From positions 21,814,566 through 21,878,565 of the forward strand of contig NC_092191.1 of NCBI RefSeq assembly GCF_043641665.1: DNA of 64,000 nucleotides. Reading direction: 5' to 3'. This document shows, one piece after another, positions 1-11,626 of this stretch. How positions within the stretch are numbered: position 1 is the stretch's first letter; every line of letters begins with the position of its first letter. Made by a program: the position numbers and the translations under genes. The notes below the pieces were generated by a model. That model ran no database searches. It was not told where the DNA came from and saw only the letters and a list, made by a program, of their open reading frames with translations. This DNA is from Enoplosus armatus. Lineage: Eukaryota > Chordata > Actinopteri > Centrarchiformes > Enoplosidae.

Positions 1-392
1 GTGGATACACTAGGGAGGGGAGTGAGCGAGCGTCCCTCGAGAAATGTCTTGCACAACATTGTGACGTAAGACAATTCTAGCCTGTAATACCCACCTTATG
101 TCACAAGATGGCAGCACGGGTATTGAGGATAAACGCATGCCTCCGTCCGAACCCCCCCCCCCTCCTCTCATGTCTCAATCGATGACATAATCCCACTGCC
201 AATGAGAAGGAGGGGAATTCTGTTTGAAATCGAGGAAGATGGAGAAGACATTTTGAACATTGAAAAGGTTTCACTTTGCCAATGACGTGTTCATTCCATC
301 GAATTAAATTCCACGTTTCACTCTTTGGCTCCAATATCTCATCAAATAATCCTCAATTCATTTTGTAAAACATTGTGGATAATTCAGTGATG

Positions 393-431
393 GCTCTCTC
401 TCTCTCCCCCCCCCCCCCCCCCCCCCCCCCC
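393..431. repeat. (CT)n plus 26-base C tract
   Basis: A CT dinucleotide run passes directly into 26 consecutive C residues (406-431), followed by CCCT-type units. It is a compound pyrimidine microsatellite and one of many long G/C homopolymers in the window. Confidence 0.95.
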
Positions 432-701
432 TCCCTCCCTCTGCTTCTTGCTCTGGGGTGTGTGAGGAATGCCCTTGCCTTGCACCAACTATTAATTATT
501 CAGCCGGCTAAATTAATATGCACATTGAGACTATAAAGCCACCTACAAATAAATATGATCACTCTCTACAGCACTCACATCCCTCATTGGTGTGTGTGTG
601 TGTAAGCAGTCGTAGTAATGGTGTGGATGGCAGGAAGCCAGCAGTGTGTGTGGTCTGGGAATCAATGCTGTTTGTCATTGCTGTCATCGTCGTCACACCT
701 A

Positions 702-721
702 TGTGTGTGTGTGTGTGTGTG
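702..721. repeat. (TG)n microsatellite
   Basis: About ten TG dinucleotides in an uninterrupted run. A shorter TG run lies at about 591-603. Confidence 0.95.
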
Positions 722-768
722 CAGTGTAAGCTTGACACATCAGAAGTTGAGGCTGGTCACCATGGAAA

Positions 769-801
769 CCCCCTACCCAGAAATTGTTTCTGGGTAGGGG
801 G
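769..801. repeat. Perfect 15-bp inverted repeat (hairpin)
   Basis: The left arm 769-783 (CCCCCTACCCAGAAA) is the exact reverse complement of the right arm 787-801, with a three-base loop TTG. The stem is GC-rich and has no mismatch. No flanking coding or tRNA structure explains it, and the bases just outside do not extend the pairing. Confidence 0.9.
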
Positions 802-2835
802 AAATAAAAGAGTGTCCCGGGTGAGGCGTCGCCCCACTTACCCAACAGGCCGGAGACCCTGTGCTGCTCCGCTAATGTACGCTAATGATAAAGGGACGCG
901 CTCCCCGCACAGGCAGGGTTACTGATGATATGGACCTTTCCTTAAAATTAGCCAGGCACCTTCAGTCCCTTCTGGGGTGATTCATGAGACGCAGTTTGAT
1001 TGGTTCCATATTTACTGCAACGCTGATTAGCGCGACACTGATTGTTAATAGAAAGCACTTAAGCCGATTTTGATTTATTAAAAGCAGCATGTTGATCAAA
1101 TTTCACACCAGCAAGGCGCGCAGGTTTTTTTCTGCTTCCTGATAGAAATGCCAGGATGCTGACAGGAAAATGGCTGTACTATTATCACCATAGTATATTG
1201 GCAACCTGCTGTTGTGGATGTAACTGAGTTGCTATTCATTTGAGACTAAATCTGGCAATTTAGGAGAGAGAATAACATTCAAACACCAACGAATATGAAG
1301 ACAAGTGGGATTATCTTATCTTAAAGCGTTCACGACTCACAACTCGAGAACTGCTGGTACTGCAGCCCTGTCGGATGATATGATATTGGGTGTGGCCTTG
1401 TTTCTTTAAACGGATGGCTGTTTACCTTTGGACGACCCCCAGCCACTGTTTTCTATACATCTTCACGTACTGCTCAGTTACGCTGCATGCTGTATAGAGT
1501 TATCGGAGATCCGACACAAGGGCCAAGTGATTAGATATGCCTTAATCACTAACAAATCAACTGCAACATCGCCACGCGTGGCTCTGGCACTCCAGGGAGC
1601 TTTATAGATAGGACGCCTCCTCCTTTCTAATTAAGACAGCTCTTTCACTTCCCTTATTCCTACTACATTACCCTGTCAGAGGCCACTCACTGCCTAATCC
1701 TGCATCCTGAGTAATGGCTGAAAAGGTGTCGGGCGTTAAAAATGTCAAGGCATTCGTTTGGCATCGCGTGGCGGCCGATGCAGCCCATTAAAAACTCATT
1801 TCTGAAATGTGACATTTGTGGGGAAGGGGGGTGGGGGCGCGCACTGAGAGGGCGAGATATGTTTCACTGCTATTAACACAGTCAACGCAGCCCAATTATC
1901 TGCTCTGTCTTCATTTGGATGGGGGCACATAAGAAGGCTGAAAGACAAAGAAAAGCAGGAGGGGATCTGGGGGCTGGCTGGAACCAAATAAAGCCACAGA
2001 GAGCAGATTATCGTTGCTCTCTTATTATCTTTCTGAGTGCTGCTACTCATTAATTTTGATTGCATTTTTTATTGCATGAAGAAAAAAGAAAAAAAACATG
2101 ACTGAAACAACTCAAACATAATGCTACCATCTTTCAGATCCACCATCATAGTACATGGATTAACACACCCAAATTCCACGGAATGCAATACTGCCACTAG
2201 CCAGGTTTCCTTCCAAATGGACTTCAATCCACAGACATTTCGGAATGCTTCTTTTTGAAGCCTGACGGTGACATTGTTGGTTCAACAACCTGCCCCGTTC
2301 TTTCTTGGATTTTCCGTCGACAGACTTGACTGTAGCTCTTTCGTGCTCTTTCCTCTTGTGTTCAGCTGTGTTCTGAGTCTCAATTTAGCGGCTTGATCCT
2401 TTGACAAAGCCTGTCCCGTTTCGAAGACTCATCCGGCTGAGAAATGCAGCCCGCTTTTTCCTGAATTTGAAAGGTCCCAAATTCATTGTGTGCTGGCCAA
2501 TTGTTTAACGGAGTGGTGGATTCTCAAAATATCACGTGGTCATCTCGTACTCAACCAGGTATTTGCGTTCAAGTCATCGGTCACTGGATAAGACATTGCA
2601 TGAACTAGCTTAATGAAAGTAGCTACTGCAAGGCGTAGATCTTGTTAACAGCATGGATGTTGTGAATCACAGGGTGAAGTCCTTTGCTCGGGTTCCTTTA
2701 ATTTGCTATTGAATACCCATTAAGTAGCCTGTAATTTATGTGGACTGTGCAGCGGCGCCTTCCTTTACACTTCTTGTCATTTTATTGCACAAATCTGCTG
2801 ACCTACGTTCATGTGTTTAAAAGGACCATTTTTGA

Positions 2836-3110
2836 AAGTTTCTGGTGAGCTCTGAGAAAATTGTCTCAAATCAGCTGTTGGAAGTCTTGATCAGTAATAA
2901 TATTTTTGAGAAATTTCAGTCAGGCCACATTATCAAACAGCACGATATTGCATTTCATTGCTTCGCAGATGACACTCTGCTGTACTTCGCCTCCCATCTG
3001 AATTAGCTTAATTATCTGCATAATTGCCCAGGTGTGGTTAAGGATTAGATGGCTGAATATTTCCTTCAGTTTAACACCTGAGGGGAGGAGAGTTCATAAC
3101 CCCCACTGAC
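2836..3110 (+). pseudogene. L2-like LINE reverse-transcriptase fossil with internal deletion
   Basis: This is a decayed piece of a non-LTR retrotransposon reverse transcriptase. One frame is open from 2836 to the TAG at 3004-3006. Its first half reads EKIVSNQLLEVL then FEKFQSG, which resembles the segment of L2-clade RT just before the FQSGFR block. It then jumps within a few codons to HCFADDTLLYF (about 2959-2991), which contains the catalytic FADD box of RT motif C. In intact L2 RTs roughly a hundred residues separate these blocks, so an in-frame deletion is inferred. After the stop, the same region still reads like WMAEYFLQFN, the usual downstream motif. The copy is certainly dead. The family call is from motif memory; a CR1 relative is the alternative. 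Confidence 0.7.
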
Positions 3111-5852
3111 ATTATGCTGCTGTCTGTCCATTGGTCCTGTAGATTTATGACGGGACAGCCTGATGTCCTTTAGGCTTAGAACCCACTACAACCTTCATAT
3201 GACAACTTATACTACAAAAAGAAAGAATTAAAAAAAATACTAAATGAAAATGCAATTTAATCAAAGGTTTTCTGCTGCTATAGTTAATAAAGCCAATGTG
3301 CCAACATTCAGCAATGGCAAACGCTTTTCTGCATCACTGTATTGATAATCATGTCGCTTTGTGGTTTGATCAACTGATATGATTTGTTATTGCATTCTTC
3401 TACCGTGTGCATTGCTTTATTAGGTTTTAAAAGGTTTCTTCATTCTGCATTAGTTTCCATTCATGACGATAAAGCTTGAATTTAATTGTTATGACTGTTG
3501 AAAACTGTAACACAGCGCTGACTGTAATGTTTGCAACAGTTTGGGGCTTACACACAATATATTAATATGCAAGTCTCCCCATTTTCTATCCATCAGCCGT
3601 GGTGATGTTATTGCTCTGGAATCACTGCAGTGTGACAGGGATTAACAACACGGAAATGGTTTCATAATACCAACAACAACACATTTCATTCATTGTTATG
3701 TGTGTGTGTGTGTGTGTGTGTGTGTAGCTGACCCCCTTGTGCTTTGTGCCTGATGACATCATGTCACCAAGAAGACTCGCCCAGTCTGCTGCCAGGCATT
3801 ACGGTGGCCGTTTCTATGCCGCCCCTTTCTCGTCCCCTAAAATACACACACACACACACACACACCCACATACGCAACGATAAACGCAAATGCTCATGCT
3901 AAAATGCTTCATGTAATATGGAAATGCTGCGCCTCTCACTCGCATGTCATGTGTATGTAGGGCACATGGTGTCACAGCATTCGAGCAAATGTTCTGATGG
4001 CTTTGGGCTCGAATCCAGCAGCAGACCATGCATGTTGACCAAAACACACACACACACACACACTGTAGTGTTCCGGCGTTAGCCAAACAAACAGGCTTTG
4101 GTGCGGTTGGAACAGATGGACCAGTAAGCATACGGCCAGGTCAGTGAAAGCCCCAGACAGAATGTAAACTCGGCTGAACCAGAATTACCAGAGGCCTGTT
4201 TAGAGGCAATTTACCGATCTGGTGGTTTATACTCCAGTTCATTTTTTTTTTTATATAGTGCAGCAGTGTTGTGGATAGTTTGGGCCTCAGTAACAGTATG
4301 TCCCAGTTTGTACTTGTAGCCCTGAATTTTGAGGATGAAAACATAGTTCTTATTGGAAATATTGATTCAATTTAACTGTAAAGCCCATTTGTTTGAAAGG
4401 TTAACACACATACCATACCAGGTCTTGACCCTGTGGTATATTACACATTATTCTATTCTCAAATAAGGAGAACAAGATACACTGATACAGATGTCAGCTA
4501 AAGCTACACCACATTTTGGGAAACACGCTTAGGGCCTGTGTCCACCAACCACTGAGTGTCTTTTCTGCGCTGAGTGCCGGACGTTTGGCGTTTTTAATTG
4601 TAGCCGTCGCCGAGAGACCCAGACGTCCAATCGCAGCGGAGGAGGGGCGGGACAGATGCCGCAAAGGCCAGCTCAGATGTTTCCTCGCCCCCAAAAAGTC
4701 ACGAGAAACCCGACAGGCCGGCGGGCCCCTCCTCTCAAATTCAGCTTGTGCACGTGTGTGTCTTTGCGTTGATTCGCACTGGGCAGCGCAAATTGACCAG
4801 GGAGCACCTTCCCATTGACTTTGTATGCGGTCACGCTGCCGAGACGTTGTGTCTGAGCACCCAGTCAGACTTCATAGCAAAGCAACTTGTCTCTGCATAG
4901 TTTGCCTCATGAACACTCACGTGGAAGGCAATTCAGTGAGTACATAATAATCCGAAACACTGCTTCAGACCTGACCAGACACATTTTTCAGTTAAGATTT
5001 GGAGTAGATTGGGCTTTTATTTTGAAATGACTACCAATTAGATGAGTGCACCATTTTGAGTTTTAAGTAACTATTCATGAGCAGAGAATAGCTGTTCTGA
5101 AGGTTTTGGATTATTAAAATAATATCAAAATGAAATGTTTATGCTTTTCTTGAGTTGTAACTGAAGCAAGAGTATGTATAGTAATGCCATTGTTAAAGGC
5201 TAGTGAGTGATTTGTCAATACCTATACTACTACCCATAAGGCTGTGGCCTGCTCTCTGCCTGGTCCCACTTTGTAACTAGGCTGTAACGTGGCAATGGCA
5301 GTGAACGAGGTTAAAAATATCTGACTCAATCTGGGTCACAACAGTCGTTTTTAGGGACGGATCCAAAACTGCTTGTGCTCCAACACCAGCGTGCACCTTC
5401 AGAAGTCGCCAACTGTCCTCCTCGCGAAGACACGCTCGCTCCTCCTGCTTGGCTCAAAGTTGTGGGTTTGTCTTAACCATGATAAAAATAAATAACAGAC
5501 TAAGGAGCTGTGAGTACAGAGAAGATGAGATCTGAGCTTTCTCAGGACTTTCTTTCTTTATTTCTTTTGTTTTTTCTTTCCGTCTGCCTCGCTGTCTGAT
5601 TCTTTTCTTGTGGGTGTATGTGTGTCCCCCTTAGCCTAAATGATGTGTTTGCAGTGCTAACTATGAGGAATGAGGGGTGTTAAGGCTCCCTCATCAAATT
5701 CAATACCCTCATCCTGGAGTTTTTAATGGTTCTCTAAAATTCAGATCATCCCACAATTTTTCTAGCTCATTACTTTTCTATGTCAACCTCTGGCCCGTGC
5801 AGCATTCCCCCCTGCTGCTTAAAATGCAATTCAGATGAGAATATCCGCCTCT
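3111..5852. other. Non-coding stretch with microsatellites
   Basis: No gene is supported. The stretch holds three CA/TG microsatellites (separate entry) and a GC- and CpG-rich patch at about 4520-4870. That patch overlaps open frames on both strands, but these look like composition effects; it may be an old dispersed repeat, which I cannot name with confidence. The rest is unrecognised A/T-rich sequence. Confidence 0.55.
3699..4063. repeat. Cluster of one TG and two CA microsatellites
   Basis: (TG)n spans 3699-3726, (CA)n spans 3843-3865 and a second (CA)n spans 4044-4063. The TG tract and the CA tracts are in opposite orientation, so they could pair as an imperfect hairpin in single-stranded DNA. 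Confidence 0.9.
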
Positions 5853-6285
5853 TTAAAAGGAATAGTTCAACATTTTAGGAAATATGCGCATTCACTTTGT
5901 TTGATACATCTCTCAGATTTGTGCGTTACGCACCGGGGCAGGATGGTGATTAGCCTAGCTTAGCATAATGCTATGTTAAGCTAATGTTTGCCAAGAAATA
6001 GCTACAGTGCAGCAACGTCACTCCCCATGAGAAATGTTACGTTTCCGTGTGAGTATGGGTTAAAAAAACGGAACACAACATGTTAATTAGTGAGCTTTAT
6101 TAAAAAGGTGCTGGTAGGTGAGAATTTGAGTCAGGCTAGGTGTTTCCCCTGCCTCCAGTCTTAATGCTAAGCTAGGCTAATCCCTTCCTAACTCCAGCTC
6201 TGTACTGAACACACAGACATGAAATTCTCATTCAGAAACAAAGTGAACAAGCATGTTTTCCAAAATGTTGAACTGTCCCTTAAAT
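5853..6285. mobile_element. Short inverted-repeat DNA element (GGAATAGTTCAACATTTT family), copy 1
   Basis: The left end begins with TTAAAAGGAATAGTTCAACA and the right end, read on the minus strand, begins with TTTAAGGGACAGTTCAACAT. The terminal inverted repeats span about 34 bases with few mismatches. The roughly 430-bp interior has no coding capacity and contains GCTAAGCTAGGCTAA-type words seen in many teleost repeats. It fits a MITE-like non-autonomous DNA transposon. The superfamily is unknown to me and no clean target-site duplication was identified. A second copy lies at 57,977-58,640. Confidence 0.8.
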
Positions 6286-7196
6286 GGCAATTCCACAATC
6301 TTTGCACTTTTGGGGGACATTAACTGTTTCTGAGGCATTAAGCCAAAAGCATAACTTCTGAAACTGTGTCATGAAATTGTGAAGTAATGCCTTCATTTTA
6401 TTAATTTCGGATAATGACATGCAGCCTTTTTGGATGATGTTCGTCTATGACGAGTGCGTAAACTTTGACAGGAACTACAGTATCTTTCCCAAGATAAGAT
6501 AGAGGTTGCATTTATTCAACAAGCATAGGAGGCAGCCTGGTGAGGGTTTTGGCAGTGGACCTGGATCTGTGCTACCCAAAACAGACAGCAGGGGTTATGG
6601 AAAGATTCCCCCAGGATCATTCTTAAAAAAATACTCGGATATGGGATTATCCAGGTTTCTGAAACAAGGTTTTTGTATATGAAAAGACAGAACTGGTATA
6701 CTCCAAATCCCCAGTACCGGGATAGCGTGACAGGGATTTTTCATTATTTTCTAAACTGAACGATTAAAAAAAAAAAAAAATTGCACCACCTGTTGTACTT
6801 TCCTTGTGTCGGATCCCTGAGGTTCACGTGACAGTGATTGGGAGGCAGAAGCTCCACCTCGCTGTGTGACCAGCAAACCTGTCTAGTAAGAAAAGCCAGT
6901 ATGACGATGAACCCCGCGACCTGCCGAACTACTTTCTTTTTCTACTTTATATATAGGAACATGTTATTGGTAACTGACGGGAGCACAGAGACAAGGATAC
7001 TGCAGCAGGAAGAGAATGTTACGTTAGACGAGCCATAAAGCCGGAACTCCAAATCAGGTCACGGAATCTGATGGGCCACAGCAGGGTTTTGCAGGGAACA
7101 GCATCTCAAGACCCCCTGATTTACAGATTGAAAACTGAATGGCAGTCACTGGACTAACAGTCACAGGGAGATTGTATATTTTCAGAGCACCGGGCA

Positions 7197-7296
7197 TTCG
7201 TTTTCAGGATAAAAGGCTGTCGGACAAACGGGCTTTCGGTCCATTGGGACATTTTTCGGACTGTTGGGGTTTCGGAGCAATGGGCTGTCCCCAAAT
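7197..7296 (+). repeat. Degenerate short tandem repeat (CGGAC/TTGGG motif)
   Basis: A phrase of roughly 15-20 bp, built from TTTCGG followed by ATTGGG or ACGGG, recurs about five times with substitutions and variable spacing. It looks like a decayed minisatellite or the interior of an old element. The unit length is irregular, so the exact period is uncertain. Confidence 0.45.
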
Positions 7297-8412
7297 GGTG
7301 AAAACGTACCTGTGGTGTTAAAACACTGACTCAGAAAAATCGAAATGGGCAATTTTGTTTCATTGCACCATCCATCTCCACTTCATCTGTGTTTTGTAAT
7401 TTCTGTATCATACGGTTACATACAGTTTTTTGTTTTTTGTACTTGGGGAATATCTGCTCCATCTCTCTTTTTGAACCCTCTGCAATGAATAAGTGTTGGC
7501 TGGTTTAAAAAGGGATTATGTTTTTTTCAGAAAAGCAGCCATTTGATTTATTATTGTGTTGGACATAGAGGATCAGAATACTTGTGCATGGATCAGAGTC
7601 GATAGATTGGACAAAAAAAAAATGTATTTAAGTATCTAAGATAGATGTTTTTTTCTCCCAAAGAAACCAAAGGTGTTAGCTGCTGCTGAAAATCAAAGCA
7701 ACTAATCCTTGCCCTTCTGACTCCTAATTTGGCGTTAATATTGTGGAAGTCGTGGGTCAAGTGTACCTGGAAAATGAAAGCTCACAACAACGCAGTGTTT
7801 GCAGTTACGGGAGAGTGAATACAACGCGGCTACAGTGTGGAGGCCCATTCCCACCGGTAAAAATAATAATGCTGTCTCATGTCTCATCTAACTCCCCTCC
7901 AGAACGCAGATAAGCACATTTACCAAAATGATCAGACACTCCCTTGTAACATTGTGAGCCTTTTTGGAAATGTATGTCTTCAATAGAGCTAGCCCCGGGA
8001 AACAAATCTGAAGCCCCCCCCCCGTTCAGACAGATTTCCGTCCGACCTTCCATCACGACCATTTATCTAATATAGGGTGGGTTTGATACTGACACTGATG
8101 AGTGGAGCGCCGTTGAGGCATGAAAACACAACCAAGATGGCTGCCGCTATGTTTTGTGCGCTTTGGTTGTAGGTCTATCCGAATCGGAAGCCAGCCGAGA
8201 GACTCAGGGACTTGTCGATAATGAGGGGAGGAAAAAAAAAAAAAAGAGCAGGACACTAAACTTACCCTATAACCTGAGAAGTTGCTATTATGTCATCGAG
8301 TTAGCTCACGACTTCGGCGCCTTGTCAGCATACGTCAGAACTCATTACACCCGTAAGCTCCCACTGAAACGATGTGGATCTCCATGCATCAGCGACTTGT
8401 GTATACTGTGCA

Positions 8413-8413
<1 letters not shown>

Positions 8414-8449
<36 letters not shown>
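8414..8449. repeat. (TG)n microsatellite
   Basis: About 18 uninterrupted TG units. Confidence 0.95.
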
Positions 8450-8450
<1 letters not shown>

Positions 8451-9089
8451 GGCTTGAGGGGCACTTAACATTCTGAAGCGAAGTCAAGCATGGCACTGAG
8501 TGACTTGGGAAGGGGGTGATCATGACAAACTGTGCCGTTCAACTGCTGCGGCTGCTCATGGGTCAGTCATGCAGAGAGGAAGGGAGACGTGTGATATTTA
8601 GCAGAGAGGACGCGCTTTAGTTTTTTTCTTTAAATAAAGTCTGCCACGGAGCGCTCAGAACCGCTTGCACAAAATGGATGCGCGATCAACCCGCGGACGC
8701 ATTAACGCGTGTCCATTTAAGAGCCATCCGTCGGCCCGTCCACATCCGCCCATCTGGGCTGACCGGGCAAGCTGTATACACATACACGTTCCTTCAATTT
8801 CCTCTATGAGCTTGTCTTTCCTCCTTCCTTCCTGTCCGGCCTCTTTCCCCTCCATCACTCGTTTCCACTCTGTTCCAGGGAGGACCCCCCTCCCCCTCAC
8901 TCCCATTCGTCCTGTCACGCTCCTGTCCACGGTGTCAGGGGAGGCAAGGATGCTACGAAAATAATCTTCCAAATGAGCGAGGCGTGTCTTGAGGCGTTGC
9001 GGAGACACCTTGCCATTTTCCTCACCTCTAATATGAGCTCTGCTCTGTTCTTCTCACGCAATCACCCCCTCCCCCGTGAAGCCATTGAT

Positions 9090-9165
9090 GCGATTCGATT
9101 CAACTTTATTGCCATTGCACAATGAGTGCAAGTAGAAAGCCCCTCTTAGCTCAGAGTAACAGTTT
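9090..9165 (-). mobile_element. 3' end of a retroposon on the minus strand
   Basis: The words GATTCGATTCAACTTTATTG followed by CCATTGCACAATGAGTGCAAG match a very common teleost repeat terminus. Read on the minus strand it ends with AATAAAGTTGAATCGAATC, that is, an AATAAA signal followed by a short repeated GAATC tail. This parallels the AATAAA plus TTCTGA tail of the LINE at 22.4 kb. Only the 3' end is recognisable; the upstream part, if present, runs toward higher coordinates and is too diverged to name. Confidence 0.5.
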
Positions 9166-11626
9166 GACTTCTGACGCTTTCACTTATGCCCCGGATGCCC
9201 CCCCACTACCACAGTGCTACATAGTGAGAACGCTAATGCTAATGACCTGCTGGAAACTCGAGGCCTAGCCATATTCATAACAGGTGCCCCTGATGAGGAG
9301 ATCAAGTCCACCTGGAGGGTCACCTGAACGCATGCCTCAATGTACTCAAAGAAATCGGACCTTTTGTACGAAGGAGTTAATGCCACAGATGTGATTACAT
9401 TTTTTTTTTCTTTAATTTCTCTTCTTCTTGTGTTTTTAAATGCTTTCCGAATCCTCAAACTTTGGGATTACTTCCAGGTTTTCTTTAAACGTGAAAATAT
9501 TTTCAATGTGGTCTCAGGCTTTCGGACCCCACTGCATATGTGTCAGTCTTGGAGCAATGTACAGGCGAGCCAAGTATATACCGGGACGATGTTGGAGCGC
9601 CAGCATTCACGCTATTTCAAATTCACGGGAGCGCTGGGGGAAAAAAAAAAAACCCACTGAGGCCAGCTCAATTTTGATTTGTCTGCGTCTTATTTACTGC
9701 GCAAACCAAAGGGAGACGGCGGGAGGGGGGGGGGGCGGATGTCCGGAGAGCCAGGAATGCTTCTGGGCCCAGGTGAACGTAATCAACAGACGACCCTCCC
9801 TGTGTGAGTTTGTAATTAGCAGGTTTGAGATGGAAGTAACACGATGTTGAAGCGCGGTGGGGGGTTTGATTTAAGAATAGCAACAGAACCACGCACGGCG
9901 AATTTTAGGCTGCTTCTGTTGTTGACTGGGCTTGAATTGAATTGACAAGCTTTGGGGTTCTGCGACAGCTTCCCGGGTAAATCCCAGGCCTGATGCCATC
10001 ATCCACCGTGTGCTACTGTTTTGCTGTTTTGCCTGCGGCGGGTTAGGGAGGGTGGGCTCATACCTCTAATTAACCCACCTCCACAGCCGGGGTAGTAATC
10101 CCAGCCACATCAATCAAGGCCTAATTGGTCTAAACCTGCTGAAAATGCAGCGTTAACTTATGAATGATTCCCCGGGGGGGGGGGGGGGGGGGCTGGTGCT
10201 ATAAAATGCAAACAGTGTGAGAAGGTAAATGGGGTTTTAACATGGAGGTTAGTGAAGGCCTCGGATGGCTAGTGCGTGACTTGCAGTGTGTGGCACTTTA
10301 CAGTGTATTCTGTAATGTAACAGTGATTCAGATTTAGGCCATTGTTGTGTGTATTTCAGCTAATTAGATTCACGTCATTGCAGCGAGCACATTTTGGATA
10401 ATCCGCTCCAAATGCGATTTGTCAGGAGTGAATTATCCATGTGTTTTGTTCTGTTTTTTTTAAATACATAATTACTTAGTACCTAATTGACTGCTGGGGT
10501 GACGTGTTGGACAGCGCTCTCCACCACCACCGTCAACGCAAGAAACAAGGGAATTCCTCTCGGAAGAATCATGTGTCATCCCTCCAGTGGGGTTCAGACG
10601 GGGGGGGGGGCACGGCCATGGTGGAGCTTTTTGTTGTTGTTGTTTTTTTTTCCCCTTTTAAAAATCCAACTGTGAAGTTTCATACTCAGTCTTGATTCCT
10701 GTCCCCGTAAGCCACGGCAGGAAAATTGAAGCAGCGAAATGGAATTCGGCCGCCATTCACTGTGTTATTTGCATTTGCGCTCTTCCTACTGTGACATGTC
10801 AAAATGTCCTCCGTGAAAAAGGACTGTCAAGCTGAGAGAAGTCTAATCGGGCAAAATAAGCAACACCTGCGGGGACCACTTGTGTGTACCACTCTGCATT
10901 GCTGCGTTTGAGGCACAAAGGAAATTCATAAGTTCCCATCGCTGGAGTGTTCTTCCAAAAAAAACAATTTGGGTTGTTTTTGTCACAGTAAAAAAAGTAA
11001 CCCCCCCCCCCCCCCCGCAGTGCTCACACAGCCACAGCTGATGCACTTTGCCTCTCAAGGCCCATTTTGCTGTTGGTGGTGTATTTTACTGCCGTGGATA
11101 CCGGCCAAACGTACTGCACGTGAGGCGATGTCGTGTCGAGATATTTCTAGCAGCGCACACTGCAGGCTGACAGCAGAAGAAGAAAAAGAAAATTACATGG
11201 ATTTAGAATCAACCTCTCGAAATCAAAAGCAAGGGCCTATTTCAAGATCCACGATATTTCACCGACACTCAACTGGGCTGGGAAAAATCCACCGTTGGAG
11301 AAACTCTGCCACAATACAAAGCATGGTGTGTTTCAAGGCCTTTTTTTGTGCTCGAACGGCTGAGTTGAGTCCTAATATTTTAATCGAATTGGTGTGTGTA
11401 TCACAGCAACGGGTTGCCATTTGAGGTGGGAGGATCGATACCTTACCAATACTGAGTCTTACTTTGAGGATTTCTTCTCTGTTCTCTGCTGCTGTTGCGT
11501 GCATGTGCGCAGCGATGACGTTGGTTCAGAGTTTGCTATTTGCTCAATAGGCATTTCACTACTTGTTAAAACGATGACTGCTGTCGCTGAGCTATGACAT
11601 ACGTTCACGTCGACACAGTATGAATT
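9166..11626. other. Non-coding stretch, possible conserved non-coding DNA
   Basis: No gene is supported; paired open frames on opposite strands (for example 9440-9892) are chance. Two blocks, about 10,060-10,165 and 10,310-10,445, are free of simple repeats and carry homeodomain-like words such as AGCTAATTAGATT and CCTAATTGG, so they are plausible regulatory candidates. G/C homopolymers interrupt the stretch. Confidence 0.45.
10174..10192. repeat. 19-base G homopolymer
   Basis: Nineteen consecutive G follow CCCC. A 16-base C tract lies at 11,001-11,016. Confidence 0.95.

Larger units (their letters stand above)
1..2835. other. Non-coding stretch, no gene seen
   Basis: No frame here has protein-like composition; the open frames are short and partly made of microsatellite. 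There are A/T-rich patches with TAATTA-type homeodomain-like words near 490-520 and 1020-1110, and 1700-2090 has low repeat content and balanced composition. These could be conserved non-coding elements, but that cannot be judged without other species. No transposon family was recognised. Confidence 0.6.
6286..9089. other. Non-coding stretch, no gene seen
   Basis: The short open frames show no recognisable domain. The stretch contains A-tracts, a degenerate tandem repeat near 7.2 kb and a TG microsatellite near 8.4 kb. Opposed open frames at 8655-9008 reflect the lack of stops in GC-rich sequence rather than a gene. Confidence 0.55.

Noticed and set aside
518..925. 135-codon open frame on the plus strand
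   Set aside because: It runs through TG microsatellites that code for repeated Val-Cys and through the perfect hairpin; there is no domain and no splice context.
3814..4131. Minus-strand 105-codon cysteine/valine-rich frame
   Set aside because: The Cys-Val runs are translated CA/TG repeats; nothing protein-like remains.
8655..9008. Opposed open frames on both strands
   Set aside because: Open frames on both strands of the same GC-rich DNA without domains are typical of chance.
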